19,805 bases of DNA from an uncultured Alphaproteobacteria bacterium (lineage in GTDB: Bacteria > Pseudomonadota > Alphaproteobacteria > RF32 > CAG-239). The translations under genes and the position numbers were made by a program. Numbering within the stretch: the first letter of the stretch is position 1; every line of letters starts with the position of its first letter. Shown piece by piece: positions 6,558 to 14,843 of the stretch. A model generated the notes under the pieces. The model was not told the DNA's origin and searched no databases. It saw only the letters and a program-made list of their open reading frames with translations. The stretch covers positions 1 to 19,805 of the forward strand of contig CAKQMD010000022.1 in NCBI GenBank assembly GCA_934254925.1, given 5' to 3'.

Positions 6558-9008
6558 TTACACCACGATGTTGACCAAACGATTCGGCACCACGATAATC
6601 TTTTTAATCGTCTGACCAGCCGTCTGGCGCGCGACGTTTTCCAAAGAGAGAGCCTGTTTTTCAACCTCTTCTTTAGCTGCGTCTTTGGGCATTTCGATCG
6701 TCCCGCGCATTTTTCCGTTCAGCTGTACGGCATAAGTCACCGTTTCATCCTGCGCCAAACTTACGTCACCTTGCGGCCAGCTTTCTGTTACGATCAAGCC
6801 TTGGCCGCCCATGCGGGCAAACATTTCTTCGCTCAGATGCGGCGTAAACGGCGCCATCAGCTTCAACAAAGTCAAGTACAGTTCCGCCGGAATCTTCTCC
6901 AACCCCGACAAGTAATTGACATAAGTCATCAAAGAAGAAACCGCCGTATTAAACTTCATTTGGTCGATTCTCTCGGTCACTTCCAAAATACACTTGTGCA
7001 TAGCCCGCAAATCGCCTTTGCTCGGCTCGATTTTAAAGACTTTTTTCATCAAATTAAAAACTTTTCCGACAAAACGATAAACACCCATCAGGCTTTCTTC
7101 CGACCACATGGCCACCTGATCAAACGGCCCGATGAACATCTCGTACAAGCGAAACGTATCAGCACCGTAGGCGTCAATAATGTCGTCGGGATTAATGACG
7201 TTGCCGCGCGACTTTGACATCTTCTCGCCGTTCTCGGCCAAAATCATGCCGTGAGACGTCCGCTTGTTATAAGGCTCTTTGGTCGGCACCAAACCGCAGT
7301 CGTATAAAAACTTGTGCCAAAAACGAGAATACAACAGATGCAGAGTCGTATGCTCCATGCCGCCATTATACCAATCCACGTTCATCCAATAGTCCAAAGC
7401 CTCCTTGGAAGCGAATTCCTTGTCGTTGTGCGGATCGCAATAACGCAGAAAATACCATGAAGACCCGGCCCAGTTGGGCATCGTATCCGTTTCGCGTCGT
7501 GCCTCGCCGCCGCATTTCGGACATTTGGCTTTCAGCCAATCGCCGGCTTTTGACAAAGGCGATTCGCCCTCGTCATTGGGATGATAATCAGGCACCTCCG
7601 GCAACGTCAGCGGCAGTTCGGATTCGGGGATCGGCTGCCAACCGCACTTTTCGCAATAAACCATCGGGATAGGTTCTCCCCAATAGCGCTGGCGGGAGAA
7701 GACCCAATCACGCAGTTTGTAATTGACTTTGGAGCGTCCGAAACCGTTTTTCACCGCATAATCGATGGCAGCTTTCATGCCGTCTTCCTTGTTCATGCCG
7801 TTCAAAAAACCGGAATTGACATGCGCTCCGTCTTCCTCCCAGGCTTTTTCGGAAATGTCGCCGCCTTCCAAAACCTGAACGATCGGCAAATGAAAAACCT
7901 TGGCAAAATCATAATCGCGCTGGTCATGCGCCGGAACAGCCATAATAGCGCCGGTTCCGTACCCCGTCAGCACATAGTCGGAAATAAAGACCGGAATTTC
8001 CTCCTGCGTAAAGGGATTGCGGGCTTTCATTCCTTTTAATTCCACGCCGGTTTTGCTGTCGTCCATAGTCCTTTGCAAGTCAGACTTCTTGGCCGTCGCT
8101 TCGACATAAGCCTTGATTTCCGACTGATTTTCAAACCGATCCATATACTTCTGCACAAAGGCATGCTCGGGAGCCAACACCATATAAGTCACGCCGAAAG
8201 CAGTATCCGGGCGGGTGGTGAAAACCGTCAACTTGTCCTCGCCGAAAGCAAAATCCAACTCGGCACCCTCACTGCGACCGATCCAATTGATCTGTTGCGA
8301 CTTCACGCGGTCAATAAAGTCAAGGTCCTTCAAATCGTCGATCAGACGATCGGCATATTTGGTAATGGCAATCATCCATTGCTCTTTGTTCCGGCGGACG
8401 ACTTCGGCGCCGCAGCGTTCGCAATGACCGTTGACAACCTCCTCGTTGGCCAGGCCCACTTTGCAGGAAGGACACCAATTGATGGCAATCTTGTCCTTAT
8501 AAGCCAACCCCTTTTCAAAAAATTTGATAAACATCCACTGCGTCCACTTGAAATACGCCGGATCGGAAGTGTTGATGCAGCGATCCCAATCAAAGCTGAA
8601 ACCGATGGACTTCAGCTGCCGGGTAAAATTCTCAATATTGGCTTTGGTAGAAACCGCAGGATGCACGCCGGTCTTAATGGCATAATTCTCGGCCGGCAGG
8701 CCAAATGCATCAAAACCCATAGGATACAAGACATTGAATCCCTGCATTCTTTTCTTGCGGGCAATAACGTCCAAAGCCGTATAAGAGCGCGGATGCCCCA
8801 CATGCAACCCGGCGCCAGACGGATAGGGAAATTCGACCAAGGCGTAAAACTTTTCTTTGTTTTTATCAATCTCCACCTTATAGGCTTTTTCTTTTTCCCA
8901 AATATTTTGCCACTTTTTTTCAATGGTCTTAAAATTGTAACGGTCTTCCAAACGCCATTCCTTAGCCCATTCTTCAAATGTTTCTTTTCCGTTATATTTG
9001 TCGCTCAT
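6558..9008 (-). CDS. leuS: Leucyl-tRNA synthetase
   Basis: The 816-residue class I synthetase shows the HIGH motif as HVGH (residues 69-72), KMSKS at 596-600, and a CP1 editing domain with TTRPDT (264-269) and GTGAIMAVPAHDQRD (351-365). Two zinc-ribbon-like pairs are visible: C179/C182 with C197/C200, and C452/C455 with C496/C499. It charges tRNA-Leu and hydrolyses mischarged products. The sequence around HVGH (PYPSGAGLHVGHPRSYTALD) and the cysteine pairs resemble the Firmicutes/Bacteroidetes-type enzyme, whereas typical alphaproteobacterial LeuS reads SGRIHMGHVRNY and lacks these cysteines. The ATG at 9008 has TAGGA upstream. It sits 10 bases after the DUF3576 gene. Confidence 0.97.
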   Translation of the reverse strand: MSDKYNGKETFEEWAKEWRLEDRYNFKTIEKKWQNIWEKEKAYKVEIDKNKEKFYALVEFPYPSGAGLHVGHPRSYTALDVIARKKRMQGFNVLYPMGFDAFGLPAENYAIKTGVHPAVSTKANIENFTRQLKSIGFSFDWDRCINTSDPAYFKWTQWMFIKFFEKGLAYKDKIAINWCPSCKVGLANEEVVNGHCERCGAEVVRRNKEQWMIAITKYADRLIDDLKDLDFIDRVKSQQINWIGRSEGAELDFAFGEDKLTVFTTRPDTAFGVTYMVLAPEHAFVQKYMDRFENQSEIKAYVEATAKKSDLQRTMDDSKTGVELKGMKARNPFTQEEIPVFISDYVLTGYGTGAIMAVPAHDQRDYDFAKVFHLPIVQVLEGGDISEKAWEEDGAHVNSGFLNGMNKEDGMKAAIDYAVKNGFGRSKVNYKLRDWVFSRQRYWGEPIPMVYCEKCGWQPIPESELPLTLPEVPDYHPNDEGESPLSKAGDWLKAKCPKCGGEARRETDTMPNWAGSSWYFLRYCDPHNDKEFASKEALDYWMNVDWYNGGMEHTTLHLLYSRFWHKFLYDCGLVPTKEPYNKRTSHGMILAENGEKMSKSRGNVINPDDIIDAYGADTFRLYEMFIGPFDQVAMWSEESLMGVYRFVGKVFNLMKKVFKIEPSKGDLRAMHKCILEVTERIDQMKFNTAVSSLMTYVNYLSGLEKIPAELYLTLLKLMAPFTPHLSEEMFARMGGQGLIVTESWPQGDVSLAQDETVTYAVQLNGKMRGTIEMPKDAAKEEVEKQALSLENVARQTAGQTIKKIIVVPNRLVNIVV

Positions 9009-9018
9009 TTCAAAATTC

Positions 9019-9456
9019 CTAGTCTTCGTTAATCTCTAAACTCTTACGGTACAATACCCTGGACCGCTCCAAAATTTCCCTCTCGATCAAGCTCCGCAAT
9101 CGGGGATCGGGCGTTGCCGTCTCCCACTCGTTACCGCGACGAACTTTTTTCAGGACTTTAACCTGCAGGCAATCGGCCCGCAGCTTGTCGGAACTGACGC
9201 GGATTTCCAACTTGAACATTTCTCCCGGAACGCCTTTCATTTCCTGCCAATCGGTCACAAGAAGGCCCTTGGCGCGATTTTCTTCCGCAAGCTTCATAAA
9301 AGCCGTCTTGTCAAGCGCCGCCTGCCACAAATAGTCGTTGGGCTGAAAACCCGTGGCGGTTTCTTCTTCACCGTCAAAAGGATTCAGAGGCGAAAAAAAA
9401 GAACATCCGTTCAATACAAAAGCAACTGCAAACAAAAAAGCCCGATATTTTTTCAT
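9019..9456 (-). CDS. DUF3576 family lipoprotein
   Basis: The 145-residue product has a signal peptide ending in the lipobox VLNGC (cysteine 18), then the DUF3576 pattern: NDYLWQAALDKTAFMKL, LLVTDWQE, then GEMFKLEIRVSSDKLRADCLQVKVLK. Members are alphaproteobacterial envelope lipoproteins, commonly encoded just before leuS as here. The function is unknown; linkage to lptE suggests an outer-membrane context, but that is inference. The Shine-Dalgarno is weak. It is the first gene of the minus-strand operon and ends in TAG ten bases before leuS. A TTATAA-rich region upstream (around 9496-9502) could hold the operon's -10, but no good -35 is visible. Confidence 0.82.
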   Translation of the reverse strand: MKKYRAFLFAVAFVLNGCSFFSPLNPFDGEEETATGFQPNDYLWQAALDKTAFMKLAEENRAKGLLVTDWQEMKGVPGEMFKLEIRVSSDKLRADCLQVKVLKKVRRGNEWETATPDPRLRSLIEREILERSRVLYRKSLEINED

Positions 9457-9541
9457 TTTTTAGGATCTCTCTCAAATTAAACATTGCCCCTAAGTTATAA
9501 TACTTTAATTCAAAACACAATAGCTTTAAGCATTTTTCATA

Positions 9542-9570
9542 TTGTATTTAGCCAAATGTTTCACTATCAT
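9542..9570 (+). promoter_or_regulatory. Possible promoter for rsmB
   Basis: TTGTAT (9542-9547) and TATCAT (9565-9570) with a 17-base spacer lie 40 bases before the rsmB start, in the 154-base divergent spacer shared with the DUF3576-leuS operon. Confidence 0.45.
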
Positions 9571-9610
9571 AAGCGGGTAAAAAATTTTTAGCCGGAAAAG
9601 AGAACAAACC

Positions 9611-10861
9611 ATGAGCGATCCCCGCCTCGCCGCCGCCCGCATTTTAGAAAACGTCCTGACCAAGGCGCAGTTTTACAACGAAGCTAAGATTGCCGAAGCG
9701 GCTTCGCCCAAAGACAACGCCTTCATAAACATGCTGGTTCTCACCGTTTTGCGTCAACTGGTTTTTCTGGAACAAAGCCTGGCACCCCTGCTGCGCAAAA
9801 AAGTAAAAAGCCGCATCAAAAGCTTGTTGCTCTGCGCCGCAGCCGAACTGTTTTTTCTTGAAACGCCGGATTACGCCGTCATCAACAGCTATGTCAATTT
9901 GGCAAAAAAAACCGATAACCCCTTTACCGGCAATTTTGTAAACGCCGTTCTGAGAAACCTCGCCCGCGGCAAAGACAAACTGCAGCAACCGAACGCCGTT
10001 TTTCCGCAACCCTTCCGCCGCCTGCTGCAGAAAGATTACGATGCCGAAGAAATTGCGGCTCTTGAAACGGAATTCCTCAACCAACCGCCGTTGGATCTGA
10101 CTGTAAAAGAAAATCCCGACCTTTGGGCCGAACGCCTGCAGGCGGAACTCTTGCCGGGCGGCTCCTTGCGACTGCAAACCGCCGGCAAAATCCCCGACCT
10201 CCCCGGCTATCGGGAAGGCGCCTGGTGGGTACAGGACTTTTCCGCCGCCCTGCCGGTGAAAACCCTGCCGCCGCTGGCCGGAAAAAAAGTGCTGGACCTC
10301 TGCGCCGCGCCGGGCGGAAAAACTGCTCAGCTCATCAACGCCGGCGCCAAAGTCACGGCCGTCGACGTTTCCGAACCTCGGCTGCAGACCCTGCGGGAAA
10401 ACCTGAAACGACTGCATCTGGACGCAGAAGAAATCATCTGCGCCGACGCCCTGACTTACCTCGATTCGGCGCCTTCCGATTTGGACGTAATTCTGTTAGA
10501 CGCCCCCTGTTCCGCCACAGGCACGATTCGCCGCCATCCCGAACTGATACACATCAAAAGCGCCGACGACGTTGCCAAACAACTTCCCCTGCAGCGGCAA
10601 CTGCTGCAAAAGGCGGCAAAAATTCTGCCGCCCGACGGCATTCTGCTTTACTGCACCTGTTCTCTTGCCAAAGCCGAAGGGGAAGAACAGGTCCGCGCTC
10701 TTCTGTCGGCTGAACCGCAACTCAAACTGCGACCGCTCGCTTTTCCCGAACTCCCGGAGATCGTCTCCCCCGAAGGCTGGATTCGCACATTGCCGCGGCA
10801 CATGGCGGCACAAGGCGGTTGCGACGCTTTCTTCATTGCCCAATTGCAAAAGGTGACCTAA
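9611..10861 (+). CDS. rsmB: 16S rRNA (cytosine-C5)-methyltransferase, RsmB/Sun family
   Basis: The 416-residue product has an N-terminal NusB-like helical domain (about residues 1-130) and a C-terminal SAM-dependent methyltransferase. Motif I is VLDLCAAPGGK (227-237), motif IV DAPCSATG (297-304, with Cys300), and motif VI YCTCS (348-352, with the catalytic Cys350). RsmB methylates C967 of 16S rRNA. Length is close to the family norm of about 430. A GGAAAAGAG tract precedes the ATG. Its TAA stop overlaps the ATG of the next gene by one base (TAATG), so the downstream gene is probably translationally coupled. Confidence 0.93.
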   Translation: MSDPRLAAARILENVLTKAQFYNEAKIAEAASPKDNAFINMLVLTVLRQLVFLEQSLAPLLRKKVKSRIKSLLLCAAAELFFLETPDYAVINSYVNLAKKTDNPFTGNFVNAVLRNLARGKDKLQQPNAVFPQPFRRLLQKDYDAEEIAALETEFLNQPPLDLTVKENPDLWAERLQAELLPGGSLRLQTAGKIPDLPGYREGAWWVQDFSAALPVKTLPPLAGKKVLDLCAAPGGKTAQLINAGAKVTAVDVSEPRLQTLRENLKRLHLDAEEIICADALTYLDSAPSDLDVILLDAPCSATGTIRRHPELIHIKSADDVAKQLPLQRQLLQKAAKILPPDGILLYCTCSLAKAEGEEQVRALLSAEPQLKLRPLAFPELPEIVSPEGWIRTLPRHMAAQGGCDAFFIAQLQKVT

Positions 10862-11814
10862 TGTTTTTCAAAAAAAACTCCCCCCATCCCGCCACGGCCA
10901 AACCGCTGCCCTTACCAAACTCTTCCGCTGAAGCGCCGATTTACATTCTCGGGACCGATCCGTTGGCCCGGTTTCTCGGAGCGCGGCTGACAGCGGCCGA
11001 ATATCGTGTCGTTTTCCTTTCTGCGACACACAATACCAAATATACGCTAAACGTTCAGGTCAAGGAGGACCACAACCTCAATCGCCACAAATACGCCCTG
11101 CCGACAGATTTTCGTCTGCGCGAAACACCGCTGTTCTTACTGATAACCGAACCCGTGTACCGTTTGAACGCCGCCTTGACGACCTTATCTCCCTCACGCT
11201 TAAACGACAGCCCGATTCTATGTTTCACGCCGCTGCTTTCTGCAGCTTTGCCTCAAGCCATCGCCGGACATCCGATCATCAATGCCGGATTTGACGGTTT
11301 TCTGACACAAGACGGCGAAACCGTCCTGCTGCAGGGCCGCGCCCCAAGCGTCGAAATCGGCGACGACGGTACCGAAAGCGCATTGACGCTAATCAAAAAA
11401 GTCTTTGAAAATGCCAAATTGTCCAATCTGTCTTTCCTTCCGCCGGAACGCGTTTTTTGGAACTTCTTTGCCGCATACGCCCTCGGCGCCTTAAGCGCCG
11501 GCGCCGCAGACACCAACCTTTTCCAACTGCTCAAAGACAAGACCTGGCGGCAACGCTTGGAAAACGGCGCCCGAGAGCTCGCCGCTTTGGCCAATGCGGA
11601 AAAAACGCCGCTGACAACTGACGACATCATGAAAAAGATCCATGCCGTTCCGCTGAATTATCAATATGATCTCCAAGCAGAATTTCGGCGCGGAAACCCC
11701 GGTCCTCTGGATTTCATCGCCTCAACTATCACCGGCACCGCCCGCCGCCACGGACTGAAAACACCGGAACTGCGAAACTTGCTCAACAACCTTTACAACA
11801 TTATCTTAGCATAA
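10861..11814 (+). CDS. Degenerate ketopantoate reductase-like (ApbA/PanE fold) protein
   Basis: From the ATG that overlaps the rsmB stop, the product has 317 residues. The two-domain layout follows ApbA/PanE: an N-terminal Rossmann-like strand (IYILGTDPLARFLGARL, residues 27-43) and a C-terminal helical domain ending in the family-like NPGPLDFIASTI...RRHGLKTPELRNLLNNLY. Functional residues look lost. The GxGxxG dinucleotide loop reads GTDPLA, the lysine and asparagine of the catalytic helix (normally WxKLxxN) are replaced in FWNFFAAYALGALS (199-212), and the usual E-I-D of the active site reads P-L-D. A canonical ketopantoate reductase role in pantothenate synthesis is therefore doubtful. The ORF extends 14 codons upstream inside rsmB, but the coupled ATG is preferred. 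Confidence 0.7.
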   Translation: MFFKKNSPHPATAKPLPLPNSSAEAPIYILGTDPLARFLGARLTAAEYRVVFLSATHNTKYTLNVQVKEDHNLNRHKYALPTDFRLRETPLFLLITEPVYRLNAALTTLSPSRLNDSPILCFTPLLSAALPQAIAGHPIINAGFDGFLTQDGETVLLQGRAPSVEIGDDGTESALTLIKKVFENAKLSNLSFLPPERVFWNFFAAYALGALSAGAADTNLFQLLKDKTWRQRLENGARELAALANAEKTPLTTDDIMKKIHAVPLNYQYDLQAEFRRGNPGPLDFIASTITGTARRHGLKTPELRNLLNNLYNIILA

Positions 11815-11828
11815 CCCTGCAAAGTTGC

Positions 11829-11857
11829 TTGAAGACAAAAGCGAAACCTTTTATAAA
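11829..11857 (+). promoter_or_regulatory. Possible promoter for the membrane/TPR gene pair
   Basis: TTGAAG (11829-11834) and TATAAA (11852-11857) with a 17-base spacer lie in the 80-odd bases between the ApbA-like gene and the membrane protein gene. Predicted transcription would start close to the inverted repeat at 11861-11898. Confidence 0.5.
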
Positions 11858-11860
11858 TAA

Positions 11861-11898
11861 CATATGGAAAGCTGCCGTCGGCAGAAGTTAACCATATG
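11861..11898 (+). repeat. Nested inverted repeat at the start of the membrane protein gene
   Basis: CATATGG (11861-11867) and CCATATG (11892-11898) are exact inverted repeats enclosing a second palindrome, CTGCCGTCGGCAG (11872-11884). The outer right arm contains the first possible ATG (11896) of the following gene. No T-run follows, so it is not a simple terminator. Confidence 0.55.
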
Positions 11899-11910
11899 AC
11901 AGGGATTAAG

Positions 11911-12975
11911 ATGATGGAGATTTCCGCACTGACCTTTTTGACAACCGGCGCCGCTGTTTTTGCTGTCGCTTTCGGCCTTTTTGCCTTTTTGGCATCAATA
12001 AACCGCCCGCTGTTGCTCCCTATCTGCCTGTTGTTTCTGACCGGCGTCTGGGCTTTGTCTTTTTACTTCTTTCCGACTTCCGACTTCGTTCAAACACCGC
12101 TTTTTACCGATTACGCGATTCCCCTTTGCCTAAGTTTGCTGGTCTGGCTGGGAGGAGAAAGCCGCTTTTCGCCGCGGATCTCAACTCTGGTCACTCTTGG
12201 CGCCGTCATTGCCGGCTGTTTCTTTTTGCCTCAAGGTTCCGAGGCTGTTCTTCCGTCTTTGCCTCCGGTATTAAATTTCGCGCTGATCGGCCTTTTCTGG
12301 TCGGTTTTCAGCTTCGGTTATCCCCTATTCAACAAACTGCCGACCCTGCCTGCCGTACAGTCGGCGGCACTGACGCTGTCCATGGCATTGCTTGCCCTTC
12401 TCGGCGGAGCGCCGTTGATCCTCGGACTCGGCTGTTTTAACTTGTTTGCGGTCTTGTGCGCCTTTTTAATCTTCAATTGGCCGCCGGCGCGGTTGGAACT
12501 CTCTGACGCCCAGGCCCGAAGCCTCGGTTTCCTGAGCGCCTGGCTTATCTTTCTCTATGCGACCGAACTCTCGGGAACGGCGGTTTTGATCGTTGCATTG
12601 CCTTTCTTATATCAGGTGGTGATGGCCGTCGCTAAAAAATTGACTCGTCTGCCGCGCTTTGCCGACGTCAGCAACAACAACGTCTTTGCCGAAACGGTGG
12701 CCGAAGGTCTGTCGCTCAACGACGCCTGTGCCTACTTTGTCCGCATTTGCTTGGTTCTTGTCATCATGAGTTGTCTGCAGCTTTATGCACCAAATCCCTA
12801 TTCTCTTCCGCTTCTCTGCTTGGCCATTCTCATATGGAACCTTTCGCGCCTGCGCCACTTTCAGCAACCGATCGCCAGCTTCAAGGAACTGAACCGCCAA
12901 CTGGTTACCGACTTCAAAACCGGCCTCGCCAAACTGAAACAAGACTTCAACCGTTACAAGGACAAAGACCGCTGA
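11911..12975 (+). CDS. Polytopic membrane protein of unknown function
   Basis: I do not recognise the family. From the ATG at 11911 the product has 354 residues; AGGG six bases upstream supports this start over the ATG at 11896 (359 residues), which lies in an inverted repeat. About nine or ten hydrophobic segments cover residues 5 to about 245 and again about 285-320. A charged cytoplasmic-looking loop (KKLTRLPRFADVSNNN) precedes the last pair, and the C-terminus is a basic, lysine-rich helix that could form a coiled coil (residues about 325-354). The TGA overlaps the ATG of the next gene by one base (TGATG), so the two products are probably made together. The layout of helices resembles small-molecule or lipid-linked-sugar membrane enzymes, but no motif supports a specific function. 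Confidence 0.72.
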   Translation: MMEISALTFLTTGAAVFAVAFGLFAFLASINRPLLLPICLLFLTGVWALSFYFFPTSDFVQTPLFTDYAIPLCLSLLVWLGGESRFSPRISTLVTLGAVIAGCFFLPQGSEAVLPSLPPVLNFALIGLFWSVFSFGYPLFNKLPTLPAVQSAALTLSMALLALLGGAPLILGLGCFNLFAVLCAFLIFNWPPARLELSDAQARSLGFLSAWLIFLYATELSGTAVLIVALPFLYQVVMAVAKKLTRLPRFADVSNNNVFAETVAEGLSLNDACAYFVRICLVLVIMSCLQLYAPNPYSLPLLCLAILIWNLSRLRHFQQPIASFKELNRQLVTDFKTGLAKLKQDFNRYKDKDR

Positions 12976-14336
12976 TGTTTGCGTTTGACTGGTTCAAAAA
13001 AACATTTTTTTCTCCGTTGCCGGCACCGCAAGTCGAAGCGCCGACGGCATTGTCCTTCCGCTTCAAAATCGTTGTCATCGAATTTGCCGACAATGTCGAA
13101 AGCAGCGGCGGCGAAATCATTGCCCGCCTGCTGCAAAGCAAGCCTTACCTTGAAGTCAGCTATTTCTCAGAACCTTTTTCCAAAAGCTTCCTGACCTTAG
13201 ACAGCCGGAGCTTGTTTGACTTCATTGACAAAGGCCAAAGCTTGCTTGAAAAGTTGCGGGCCGACGTTTTGCTTTGGGGCTACCGCGAAGGCGAGCGTAT
13301 CCGCCTCAACTTCCAAACTGCCCGACAATACGATAACGCCGACGGTTCCGTCATCTCCATGTTGGACAGCCTGTACATCCCGGCAGCCCTGCTGCAGGAA
13401 GATGCCCTTTTCCCTCAGGCTGTCGGCAATCTGATCTACGGAGCTTTGATCAGCGCCGTGAATGTCATGACGCCGGAAAGCCGAATTCAAAGACGCTACC
13501 TCCTGAAAAAAATCATCGACAGCCTGTCTTCTGACAATTCGGCTAAAACATTGTCGATTGAATATATGCCCTATATCATGAATTTCCTCGGCATCATTTA
13601 CCTCAGTTACAGTCGGGACAACAGCGACGAAAAGGACTTCAAAATCGTCAAAAACCTGTTCGAAACCGCCATCAAACATCAGGACCTGATCAAAGCGCCC
13701 ATCCATCTTGGCTGCATTTATTATCACCTGGGACAATTATACGACTTTGCCACGCAAACAATGCTCAAGCGGCCGCAGTCCTACTTCAAGGGAGCGATCG
13801 GTAATTACCGCCAGGCACAAAAATACTTAAGCAAATACAACTACCCCTATGACTACGGCTACATTTCCTACAAACTGTCGCGTCTGTTTTTCAACTACTG
13901 GCGCCAAAAGGAAGACCTGCAGGCCCTGCGCGACGTCGTGGCCCAACTGCGGGAAGCCGAAAAAATCTTCACTTACGCCCTGTTTCCCGATTTTTGGGCG
14001 GAAATCGAAGGCCTTCTCGGCAGCAACCTGGCCCTGCTCGGCAGCCTGACCAAAAGCGAAGACATCTGCGAATTGGCCGTCGCCAGCTACAAAAACCAAC
14101 AAAAAGTCATTACCGAAAAAAGAGACCCTCTTGCCTGGGCGCAAATTCAACAATCCATCGGCGACATTTATTACCGCCTGGGCAAAAACAACGCGGAAAA
14201 AAACCTCCTGGAAGAAGCTCTCGAATATTTCCACGACGCCTTATATATTTTTGAGAATATGGAGCGCCGCGAGGAGGCCGAAAAAATCACCGCCTCCATC
14301 GCCAAAACCAGCCGTTTGTTAAACGCCCCCATTTAA
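12975..14336 (+). CDS. TPR-like protein with N-terminal alpha/beta domain
   Basis: From the ATG that overlaps the previous stop, the product has 453 residues and no signal peptide. Residues about 28-125 form an alpha/beta domain with FKIVVIEFADN and ADVLLWGYREGERIRLNF, similar to the N-terminal domain (TolB-N/FlgO-like) seen before TPR arrays in other proteobacterial proteins. Residues about 200-445 are helical repeats of TPR type, for example LGCIYYHLGQLYDFA, IQQSIGDIYYRLGKNNAEK and LEEALEYFHDALYIFENM. TPR arrays hold protein partners, so it may be a cytoplasmic adaptor for the membrane protein encoded just before it. The frame also stays open 76 codons upstream within that gene, but this is a shadow. 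Confidence 0.75.
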   Translation: MFAFDWFKKTFFSPLPAPQVEAPTALSFRFKIVVIEFADNVESSGGEIIARLLQSKPYLEVSYFSEPFSKSFLTLDSRSLFDFIDKGQSLLEKLRADVLLWGYREGERIRLNFQTARQYDNADGSVISMLDSLYIPAALLQEDALFPQAVGNLIYGALISAVNVMTPESRIQRRYLLKKIIDSLSSDNSAKTLSIEYMPYIMNFLGIIYLSYSRDNSDEKDFKIVKNLFETAIKHQDLIKAPIHLGCIYYHLGQLYDFATQTMLKRPQSYFKGAIGNYRQAQKYLSKYNYPYDYGYISYKLSRLFFNYWRQKEDLQALRDVVAQLREAEKIFTYALFPDFWAEIEGLLGSNLALLGSLTKSEDICELAVASYKNQQKVITEKRDPLAWAQIQQSIGDIYYRLGKNNAEKNLLEEALEYFHDALYIFENMERREEAEKITASIAKTSRLLNAPI

Positions 14337-14387
14337 AAACCCGTTTGACGGTCTTATCTAATGCTCAAACATGCGGAGATAAGAAAG

Positions 14388-14843
14388 ATGCCCGATCCGA
14401 TTTTCACGTCCAAACAATGGTTTTCGCTTGACGAACGCCTTCGCTTCATAACCGTCGGATTGGTTAACACCCTGATCCGCTACATGATTTTCGTCGTCAT
14501 TGGCCTGATAAGCGGAATAACGCGCTATCAGCTGATTCTTCTGGCCTCTTGGTTGCTTTCTTCGGTAACGGCTTTTTTGGCTTATAAATACCTGGTTTTC
14601 AAATCCGACGGCAGCCACTGGCAGGAATATCTGAAATCCCTGTTAATCTGGACTTTGAGTTACTTCATTAACGCTTTTTTCCTCGCCGTCCTTGTCACCC
14701 GCTGGGGATGGAACGCCTACCTGGCGCAAGCCCTTGCCGTCACGGCTGTCACCGTCGTCAACTATCTGCTGTTCAAGCATTTCGCTTTCAAAATCAAGAA
14801 GACCGGGATCCTCGACCGTTTTTACGATTTTTTCAGCAACTGA
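14388..14843 (+). CDS. GtrA-like family membrane protein
   Basis: The 151-residue product has four membrane segments (about residues 20-40, 47-67, 85-103 and 112-130), the family hallmark RFITVGLVNTLIRYMIF near the start of the first, FLAYKYLVF after the second, and NYLLFKHFAF after the fourth. GtrA-family proteins are thought to flip or present polyprenyl-linked sugars for polysaccharide or O-antigen decoration. The ATG at 14388 has GGAG 10 bases upstream and is preferred over the ATG at 14361. It lies 51 bases after the TPR gene and may share its transcript. The last 11 bases overlap the 3' end of apt on the other strand. Confidence 0.88.
   Translation: MPDPIFTSKQWFSLDERLRFITVGLVNTLIRYMIFVVIGLISGITRYQLILLASWLLSSVTAFLAYKYLVFKSDGSHWQEYLKSLLIWTLSYFINAFFLAVLVTRWGWNAYLAQALAVTAVTVVNYLLFKHFAFKIKKTGILDRFYDFFSN

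Noticed and set aside
6336..7217. 293-codon plus-strand frame across lptE and the leuS 3' end
   Set aside because: His/Arg/Phe-rich translation with no domain, antisense to two well-supported genes.
8073..9032. Long open frame of 319 codons on the plus strand opposite leuS
   Set aside because: It lies wholly opposite the motif-bearing leuS gene, has low-complexity phenylalanine-rich ends and no recognisable domain; a codon-bias shadow.
9644..10417. 257-codon minus-strand frame opposite rsmB
   Set aside because: Glutamine/phenylalanine-rich shadow of a gene with clear methyltransferase motifs.
12747..12974. Upstream extension of the TPR gene by 76 codons
   Set aside because: Runs in another frame through the membrane protein gene; the overlapping ATG at 12975 fits a coupled start.
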